NCBI GenBank assembly: GCA_903819815.1
Contig: CAIJFC010000336.1
Location: 1 to 19,590, forward strand
Direction: 5' to 3'
Source of the DNA: an uncultured Bacteroidota bacterium
GTDB taxonomy: Bacteria > Bacteroidota > Bacteroidia > Flavobacteriales > Flavobacteriaceae
DNA: 19,590 bases
Shown: piece by piece, positions 8,962 to 14,494 of the stretch
How positions within the stretch are numbered: position 1 is the stretch's first letter
Layout of the letters: every line of letters starts with the position of its first letter
Notes under the pieces: model-generated
Seen by the model: the letters and a program-made list of their open reading frames with translations, nothing else
What the model was told of the DNA's origin: nothing
Databases searched by the model: none
Made by a program: the position numbers and the translations under genes

Positions 8962-8987
8962 AAAAAGAGGCACGCAATGCGTGCCTC
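8962..8987 (-). promoter_or_regulatory. Terminator-like hairpin in the rimP-nusA-infB leader (candidate attenuator)
   Basis: On the reverse strand GAGGCACGC (8987-8979), a 3-nt loop ATT, and GCGTGCCTC (8975-8967) form a perfect 9-bp GC-rich stem followed directly by TTTTT (8966-8962). This is the form of an intrinsic terminator in the direction of rimP, yet it lies between the predicted rimP promoter and the rimP start. The tRNA upstream already has its own terminator. An attenuator controlling the operon, perhaps through NusA, is the preferred reading; a leftover or repeated intergenic element is the alternative. Confidence 0.65.
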
Positions 8988-9018
8988 ATTATCTAATCAT
9001 TCCTAATAAATAACGATG

Positions 9019-9047
9019 CAAATATACTATTTTTTTTATAAACCAAA
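9019..9047 (-). promoter_or_regulatory. Putative promoter of the rimP-nusA-infB operon
   Basis: On the reverse strand TTTG (9047-9044) is followed after 17 bp by TATATTTG (9026-9019), a full match to TAnnTTTG with acceptable spacing. The start site would be near 9014, giving a leader of about 62 nt that contains the whole terminator-like hairpin. It lies downstream of the tRNA terminator, so the operon can be transcribed independently of the tRNA. Confidence 0.6.
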
Positions 9048-9101
9048 AATCATTCTGCAATCTTATTGTCAAATTGACTAATTATTAAGTATTTAAGAAT
9101 A

Positions 9102-9133
9102 AAAAAACTCCTCAATTTCTTGGGGAGTTTTTT
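9102..9133. terminator. Intrinsic terminator directly after tRNA-Gln
   Basis: Arms at 9102-9113 (A6 then CTCCTC) and 9122-9133 (GGGGAG then T6) pair with one G-T wobble around the 8-nt loop AATTTCTT. On the reverse strand the hairpin starts one nucleotide after the tRNA discriminator base and ends in a T-run. The A- and T-tracts make it potentially bidirectional. Confidence 0.88.
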
Positions 9134-9134
9134 G

Positions 9135-9205
9135 TTGGTCTACTAGGACTCGAACCTAGAAAGACTGCACCAAAAACAGTTGTGTTACCATTACACCATA
9201 GACCA
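9135..9205 (-). tRNA. tRNA-Gln (anticodon TTG)
   Basis: The 71-nt reverse-strand sequence folds into a full cloverleaf. The 7-bp acceptor stem is TGGTCTA/TAGACCA with discriminator A at 9135. The D arm is GTGT/ACAC with loop AATGGTA. The anticodon arm is ACTGT/GCAGT with loop TTTTGGT, giving anticodon TTG. The T arm is CTAGG/CCTAG with loop TTCGAGT. The 3' CCA is not encoded and must be added by nucleotidyltransferase. It has its own promoter upstream and a terminator abutting the 3' end, so it is a single-gene transcription unit. Confidence 0.96.
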
Positions 9206-9228
9206 ATTCCATTGCTTTAAAGCGAGTG

Positions 9229-9259
9229 CAAAATTAAACGAAATTTTAAGTTTCACAAA
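9229..9259 (-). promoter_or_regulatory. Promoter of tRNA-Gln
   Basis: On the reverse strand TTTG (9259-9256), a 19-bp spacer and TAATTTTG (9236-9229) match the Bacteroidota -33/-7 promoter with ideal spacing. Transcription would begin near 9224, about 20 nt before the mature 5' end at 9205, leaving a short leader for RNase P. Confidence 0.75.
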
Positions 9260-9318
9260 TTTTTTACCTAAAAATAATTAAAAATAAATATTTAGCATTT
9301 CTTTAAGCAAAAAAACAT

Positions 9319-9326
9319 TTTCTTTG
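9319..9326 (+). promoter_or_regulatory. Weak putative -7 element for the DUF2723 gene
   Basis: TTTCTTTG differs from TAnnTTTG at one position, and no good TTTG lies 17-23 bp upstream. It would give a leader of about 30 nt before the ATG at 9361. No better candidate was seen between the tRNA promoter and this gene. Confidence 0.3.
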
Positions 9327-9360
9327 TACATCAAAAAAAAGTAAAATTCATACTACATAT

Positions 9361-12300
9361 ATGACAAACTTCAATTTTAATAAATGGAATACCATTTTAG
9401 GTTGGATCACATTTGCAATAGCATTAACCACTTACACGCTAACTGTGGAGCCTACCATGAGCTTTTGGGACTGCGGAGAATATATCGCTACAGCAGCTAA
9501 ATTAGAAGTGGGCCACCCTCCTGGAGCACCTCTTTTTCAAATGATTGGAGCCTTTTTTGCCCTATTTGCTACCGATGTTCAACACGTTGCGTTAATGGTA
9601 AATATGATGTCGGTATTTTCAAGCGCATTCACCATATTATTTCTTTTTTGGTCTTCTACACTGTTAATTAGAAAAATAGTTAATTCAATTGCCAATTCCA
9701 ATGATTACGTAGGTTCAAATGAGCCAATTTCTAAAAATAACGCAATTGTAATCCTAGGAAGCGCATTTATAGGTTCATTAGCTTTCACCTTTTCTGATAG
9801 TTTTTGGTTTAATGCCGTTGAAGCAGAAGTTTATGCCATGGCTACGTTATTTATAGCCTTGTTATTTTGGCTTGGTTTGCGATGGGAACAAGACATGAAT
9901 ACCCCTCGTGGAAACAGATGGTTACTACTAATATCATTGATTGTTGGACTCTCATTTGGAGTTCATTTCATGGCTTTATTAACTATCCCAGCAATTGGAT
10001 TTTTATATTTCTTTAAAAATTATAAAACAGTAACTTTTAAAAGTTTCATTATTGCCAATGTTGTAGTGGTTGCTGTTTTACTATTTATCTTCAAATTATT
10101 ATTGCCTTTAACCATGGCGTTTTTTGGAAAAGCAGAAATTTTTATGGTCAATAGCCTTGGATTACCATTTAATTCAGGTACTATTTTCGTTACTTTATTA
10201 TTAATTGGATTTTTTTATTTTGGTATTAAATACACAATATCAAAAGGATATGTTCAAATAAACACTTTGATTCTGTGTGTTTTATTTATCTTAATTGGTT
10301 TTTCAACTTGGTTGATGTTGCCTATTCGTGCTAATGCAAATACCGTAATTAATGAGAATAAACCATCGGATGCAGCGGAAGTTTTGGCCTATTACAATAG
10401 AGAACAATATGGCGACAACCCATTGTTTTACGGGCCTCAATATTCTGAAACTTTTGCAGGATTAGATCCAGAAAAACCTTTTTTAGACAAAGCACCAAAC
10501 TACGAAAGAGATTATAAAACTGGTAAATATAGCATTCCCAATAATTTTAAAAATGCAGAACAAAACAGTGACAGCTATCATAAAACCATATTACCTCGAT
10601 TGTGGAGTAACGAACACATTGAGAATTATATGGATTTTACACATCCTTTAGAATTTAGAATAAAACCCAATATAGCTTATGAAAATTATTTAGATTCTTT
10701 TGGAATAGACATAAATCAACTTTCTGATGAAGGCATTGCTAAAGCAAGTGAGCTATTAAAAAATGAAGTTGAAAAATCGGTTGCTGAATTTAGAATTGAT
10801 TATGCAAATAAAAGGGTTGACAATAGTGACTATATATCATTTTTAAGAAATTATAAAAATTTCCTAATCATTGAAAAACCAACTACAGTCGATAATTTTA
10901 GCTTTATGTTTGAATACCAATTCGGCTATATGTATTGGAGGTATTTAATGTGGAATTTTACAGGCCGACAAAATGACAACCAAGGAAATTATGATATGGT
11001 TGATGGAAATTGGTTAAGTGGAATCAATTTTATTGACGAAGCACATCTTGGTCCTCAAACAAATTTACCACCAGATACTATTAATAATAAAGGTAGAAAT
11101 GTGTATTATTTTATTCCATTTTTACTTGGTATCATTGGACTTTTATATCATGCTTATAAAAACCAAAAAAGCTTTTATGTACTACTTGTATTATTTTTAT
11201 TCACCGGTTTGGCACTTAAAGTTTATTTAAATGAAAGGCCTTTTGAACCACGTGAAAGAGATTATGCATTAGTTGGATCGTTTTATGTTTTTGCCATTTG
11301 GATTGGAATAGGAGTTTATGCCATTTATGATATGCTAAAAAATTACTTTCAACCAAAATTTGCAGGGCCGATTGTTCTAGCAACTACAATATTAGGCGCG
11401 CCCATATTAATGGCTTCCCAAAACTGGGATGATCACGACCGTTCCGGAAAATACACTGCGATTGCATTAGCAAAAAACTATTTGAACTCCTGTGATAAAA
11501 ACGCCATTTTATTCACGATAGGCGATAACGATACCTTCCCACTTTGGTACGCTCAAGAAATTGAGAACATTAGAACTGACGTAAAAATAGTAAATACAAG
11601 TTTGTTTGCGACTGATTGGTATATCGATCAAATGAAAAGCAAAACATATCAATCTAATGGTTTGCCAATATCATTTACCCACGATCAATACGTTGGGGAT
11701 AAATTAGATTATGTGTTTTATAAACCTTTAACAGATAATAGTTGGAACATAAATGCCTTTTTGAAATTTATTAAAGACCCCGAAACTATTGAGGACTTTC
11801 AAGGTAATGGTCAAAAATTACATTTTTTTCCAACTAATAAAATCCGTTTGATAATTGATAAAGAAAATATTATCAAAAATAAAGTAGTAAATTCAAAATT
11901 CTACGATTCTATTGTTCCTTTTATTGATATTAAAATAAAAGGTTCTGGAATTTATAAAAACAGCTTAATGATGTTAGATATTCTTGCTAATAATAATTGG
12001 AAGAGACCCATTTATTTTTCTCCAGGAAGTTCTGGCGATGCTGATTACATCTGGATGAAAGATTACCTTCAATTAGATGGAATGGTTTATAAATTAGTTC
12101 CAATTAAAACTCCAATAGCAAAAGATGCAAGCTTACATGATATGGGTTTTGTAGATTCCGACGTTATGTATAATATAGTAAAAAAATGGGATTGGGGCAA
12201 TAGCAACAGCTCTAAAATATATCACGATCCAGAAACTAGAAGAAATAGTATTTCTTACAGGACCAATCTTTCGAGGTTAATGGAGCAATTAATTAAAGAG

Positions 12301-12669
12301 AAAAAATTTGCGAAAGCAGAAGAAATAATTGAACTAGGCATGGAAAAAATGCCTTTAAAATACTATGATTATTATATAATGGTAGAGCCATTTGCAAGAG
12401 GCTATTATGCTATTGGCAAAAAGGAAAAAGCTAGGAAATTATTATCGGAGCTATCTCTAAAATACCAAGAACAATTGAAATATTATAGCAATTACAAACC
12501 GTCTGAGCTAGGCCCGGTAGCTAGGGAAGTTGTAACAAATATAGAAAGATATAGAAGTTTGTTAGAGGTGATGAAAGAGAGTAACGATTTGGAATTCTAC
12601 AATGAGAATAGAAAAGTTTTCAATATGTTCAATCATATATTTAAACTTTTTGATAGAGATGACGAATAA
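9361..12669 (+). CDS. DUF2723 polytopic membrane protein, probable glycosyltransferase family 117
   Basis: This 1102-residue protein belongs to the DUF2723/TMEM260-like family, classed as GT117, with a GT-C-like layout. The N-terminal half has many hydrophobic segments, starting at about 10-29. The first extramembrane loop carries the family signature: WDCGEYIA (36-43) and GHPPGAPL (51-58). Acidic residues in this loop are the likely catalytic or metal-binding site by analogy with GT-C enzymes (inference). A second conserved patch, EPRERDYALVGSFYVFA, lies near 635. The last ~130 residues are helical and TPR-like (KKFAKAEEIIELGMEKM). Eukaryotic TMEM260 is a protein O-mannosyltransferase; the bacterial substrate is unknown. 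Lipid-linked sugar transfer to exported proteins is plausible. The length is usual for Bacteroidota members. It stands alone on this strand. Confidence 0.85.
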   Translation: MTNFNFNKWNTILGWITFAIALTTYTLTVEPTMSFWDCGEYIATAAKLEVGHPPGAPLFQMIGAFFALFATDVQHVALMVNMMSVFSSAFTILFLFWSSTLLIRKIVNSIANSNDYVGSNEPISKNNAIVILGSAFIGSLAFTFSDSFWFNAVEAEVYAMATLFIALLFWLGLRWEQDMNTPRGNRWLLLISLIVGLSFGVHFMALLTIPAIGFLYFFKNYKTVTFKSFIIANVVVVAVLLFIFKLLLPLTMAFFGKAEIFMVNSLGLPFNSGTIFVTLLLIGFFYFGIKYTISKGYVQINTLILCVLFILIGFSTWLMLPIRANANTVINENKPSDAAEVLAYYNREQYGDNPLFYGPQYSETFAGLDPEKPFLDKAPNYERDYKTGKYSIPNNFKNAEQNSDSYHKTILPRLWSNEHIENYMDFTHPLEFRIKPNIAYENYLDSFGIDINQLSDEGIAKASELLKNEVEKSVAEFRIDYANKRVDNSDYISFLRNYKNFLIIEKPTTVDNFSFMFEYQFGYMYWRYLMWNFTGRQNDNQGNYDMVDGNWLSGINFIDEAHLGPQTNLPPDTINNKGRNVYYFIPFLLGIIGLLYHAYKNQKSFYVLLVLFLFTGLALKVYLNERPFEPRERDYALVGSFYVFAIWIGIGVYAIYDMLKNYFQPKFAGPIVLATTILGAPILMASQNWDDHDRSGKYTAIALAKNYLNSCDKNAILFTIGDNDTFPLWYAQEIENIRTDVKIVNTSLFATDWYIDQMKSKTYQSNGLPISFTHDQYVGDKLDYVFYKPLTDNSWNINAFLKFIKDPETIEDFQGNGQKLHFFPTNKIRLIIDKENIIKNKVVNSKFYDSIVPFIDIKIKGSGIYKNSLMMLDILANNNWKRPIYFSPGSSGDADYIWMKDYLQLDGMVYKLVPIKTPIAKDASLHDMGFVDSDVMYNIVKKWDWGNSNSSKIYHDPETRRNSISYRTNLSRLMEQLIKEKKFAKAEEIIELGMEKMPLKYYDYYIMVEPFARGYYAIGKKEKARKLLSELSLKYQEQLKYYSNYKPSELGPVAREVVTNIERYRSLLEVMKESNDLEFYNENRKVFNMFNHIFKLFDRDDE

Positions 12670-12730
12670 AAAGTAAAAAAATAGAGATTTTATAAAAAAT
12701 TAGGGGCTTATTTTTTATTTTAGGTGTGCT

Positions 12731-12753
12731 AAAAGTAAGAAATCACTTTTTTT
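12731..12753 (+). terminator. Weak terminator after the DUF2723 gene
   Basis: AAAAGT (12731-12736) and ACTTTT (12745-12750) pair around the loop AAGAAATC, with the T-run continuing to 12753. The stem has only one G-C pair, so it is weak. Its position between two convergent genes and the loop sequence shared with the other terminators in this window support the call. Confidence 0.4.
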
Positions 12754-12757
12754 GAAC

Positions 12758-13054
12758 TTAAATTTGGTCTTGAACTAAACTGATAATGGTATTGGCATCC
12801 AGCTCTCCAGATTGTCTCCAAACCATCTGACCTTGTTTATAAATCATCAGAGTAGGAAGCCCTTTAATTCGTAAAGCATCGGCTAATTCTTGATTTTTAT
12901 CAACGTCAATTTTTATCACTTTTGCTTTGTCACCAAGGGCTGCCGCCACATCTCTAATAACAGGATGCATAGAAACCGAAGGCTCGTTCCATTCCGTGTA
13001 AAAATCAATTAGCACGGGCAATTGAGTATTTATTAATTCTCCAAATTTTGACAT
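12758..13054 (-). CDS. Thioredoxin-fold protein lacking the catalytic cysteines
   Basis: This 98-residue protein has the full thioredoxin fold: VLIDFYTEW (14-22), VIKIDVDKNQELADALRIKGLPTLMIYKQG split over strand-helix-strand (about 46-75), and the cis-proline P67 in GLPT. The active-site CGPC is replaced by N23-E24-P25-S26, and there is no cysteine anywhere in the protein. It therefore cannot act as a dithiol reductase. A binding, chaperone-like or scaffold role is possible, but unproven. There is no signal peptide, so it is cytoplasmic. It is 73 bp downstream of the metallophosphoesterase gene on the same strand, with its own candidate -7 element between them. Confidence 0.85.
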   Translation of the reverse strand: MSKFGELINTQLPVLIDFYTEWNEPSVSMHPVIRDVAAALGDKAKVIKIDVDKNQELADALRIKGLPTLMIYKQGQMVWRQSGELDANTIISLVQDQI

Positions 13055-13105
13055 AAAACCAAAAATTTAATATAATTTAGAATTCTAAATAGAGATTATA
13101 CGGTA

Positions 13106-13113
13106 CAAATATA
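13106..13113 (-). promoter_or_regulatory. Putative -7 element for the thioredoxin-like gene
   Basis: The reverse strand reads TATATTTG, a full match to TAnnTTTG, in the 73-bp gap after the metallophosphoesterase stop codon. No TTTG is present at the right -33 distance. A leader of about 47 nt would result. Confidence 0.4.
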
Positions 13114-13127
13114 AGTAATTTGACAAA

Positions 13128-14363
13128 TTACACTATATATTTTCCTTTTTTTAGTTCTATAACCGTAATCTCTGGCATAATTCCTACGCGTCCAGGATAG
13201 GCGTGAAAGCCAAATCCTCTATTCACATAAACGTATCTTCCTTTATTTTCGTATAATCCAGCCCATTGTTTATACATATATTGTGCCAAACTCCATTTAA
13301 AATAGCCGGGGATTTCTATTCCAAATTGCATTCCGTGAGTGTGTCCCGACAACGTTAAGTGGAAATTTTTATCATGATTTTTAACTTCATACTCCCAATG
13401 TGAAGGGTCGTGACTCATTAATATTTTGAAGTCTTCCTTATTTAAATTGGCGGAAGCCTTATTAATGTCGCCGGCTTTTTTAAAATTATTCCCCCAATTT
13501 TCAACTCCAACTATTGCAATTTTGTCCTCACCTTTTTCAATAAAAGTATGCTCATTTAGCAGCAACTTAAAATCTATTTCACCATAAAGGTTTTTAATTG
13601 CTTCAAAATTTTCATCTTTTGCTTTTTGTGATGGCCAAGTTACATATTCCCCATAATCATGATTTCCAAGTACTGAAAATTTGCCATATTTATGTTTTCT
13701 AATTCTATTAAATGACTCTATCCAAGGGTGCATTTCTTTAGCGTGGGTATTCACTATATCACCTGTAAACAAAATCATATCCGAATTTTGCTCGTTAATT
13801 AAATCAATTGCGTAATTTATTTTATCGGGATTATCGAAACTACCACTGTGAATATCTGAAATTTGAGTGATGGTGAATCCGTCAAAAGCATCGGGTAAAT
13901 CAGGAAAAAAAACTTGTTGCTTAATTACTTTGTAATTGTATTTTCCAAAAGTCATTCCGTAAATTAAAGATGCAAATGGAATTGCCGCTAATCCTAAAGC
14001 TATTTGACTTACAAATTTTCTTCTTTCGGGGAAAAAACTGGCCTCTTTACTATAATTTGAAAAATAATTTGAAGTCCCAACAAATAATCTGTAAATATCT
14101 TCAAAAATCAATACTATAGACAATAAGAATTTCGGAATCAAAACCAACAATAACAATCCTAAAGTAATCATGGTCATTTTGGTTTGACCCACACTTCGAT
14201 CAAATTTTGTAAATTGATATCCAATAAAAACAATTGCTGAAAATGATATAAAAAAATAAACTATCAAAACCCATCTTGCCTTAACAATTGTTTTAATAGC
14301 TTGAAAAGCATAAAGCTCAAAAATAAAAATTATAAAACAAAGGATGAGGATTCTGAAAGCCAT
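13128..14363 (-). CDS. Membrane-anchored metallophosphoesterase (YkuE/YaeI-like)
   Basis: This 411-residue protein has an N-terminal membrane part with about three hydrophobic helices (roughly 4-22, 31-50, 62-88) and a further hydrophobic stretch at 118-136. A calcineurin-like phosphoesterase domain begins near 160. All metal-site motifs are present: DIH (170-172), GDI (201-203), GNHD (233-236), SHD (317-319) and GHTH (340-343). The binuclear metal centre should thus be intact. RRKFVSQIALGL at 114-125 looks like a twin-arginine signal but sits after the first helices. YkuE of B. subtilis is an exported, cell-wall-associated phosphoesterase of this family, and YaeI-type enzymes act on lipid A precursors; the substrate here is unknown. 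It is divergent from polA across a 131-bp gap. Confidence 0.88.
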   Translation of the reverse strand: MAFRILILCFIIFIFELYAFQAIKTIVKARWVLIVYFFISFSAIVFIGYQFTKFDRSVGQTKMTMITLGLLLLVLIPKFLLSIVLIFEDIYRLFVGTSNYFSNYSKEASFFPERRKFVSQIALGLAAIPFASLIYGMTFGKYNYKVIKQQVFFPDLPDAFDGFTITQISDIHSGSFDNPDKINYAIDLINEQNSDMILFTGDIVNTHAKEMHPWIESFNRIRKHKYGKFSVLGNHDYGEYVTWPSQKAKDENFEAIKNLYGEIDFKLLLNEHTFIEKGEDKIAIVGVENWGNNFKKAGDINKASANLNKEDFKILMSHDPSHWEYEVKNHDKNFHLTLSGHTHGMQFGIEIPGYFKWSLAQYMYKQWAGLYENKGRYVYVNRGFGFHAYPGRVGIMPEITVIELKKGKYIV

Positions 14364-14436
14364 TCAAAAAAATTTTATACAAAATAACGAATAAATAAAA
14401 CAAATGTTACTTCTATTAAATAAAAATTAACTTGAA

Positions 14437-14469
14437 TTGTATTCTTTAAATTTCGATTGATTATTTTTA
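14437..14469 (+). promoter_or_regulatory. Putative promoter of polA
   Basis: TTG at 14437-14439 and TATTTTTA at 14462-14469 are separated by 22 bp. The -7 element differs from TAnnTTTG only in the last base. The ATG at 14495 would have a leader of about 20 nt. No convincing element was found for the divergent metallophosphoesterase gene in the same 131-bp gap. Confidence 0.4.
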
Positions 14470-14494
14470 CACATTAAAATACACTTTACATTAT

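Noticed and set aside
8953..8973. Upstream in-frame start for rimP at 8973 (extension MPLFIKA)
   Set aside because: It lies inside the GC-rich leader hairpin, and the extension is unlike RimP N-termini; ATG 8952 gives the usual start.
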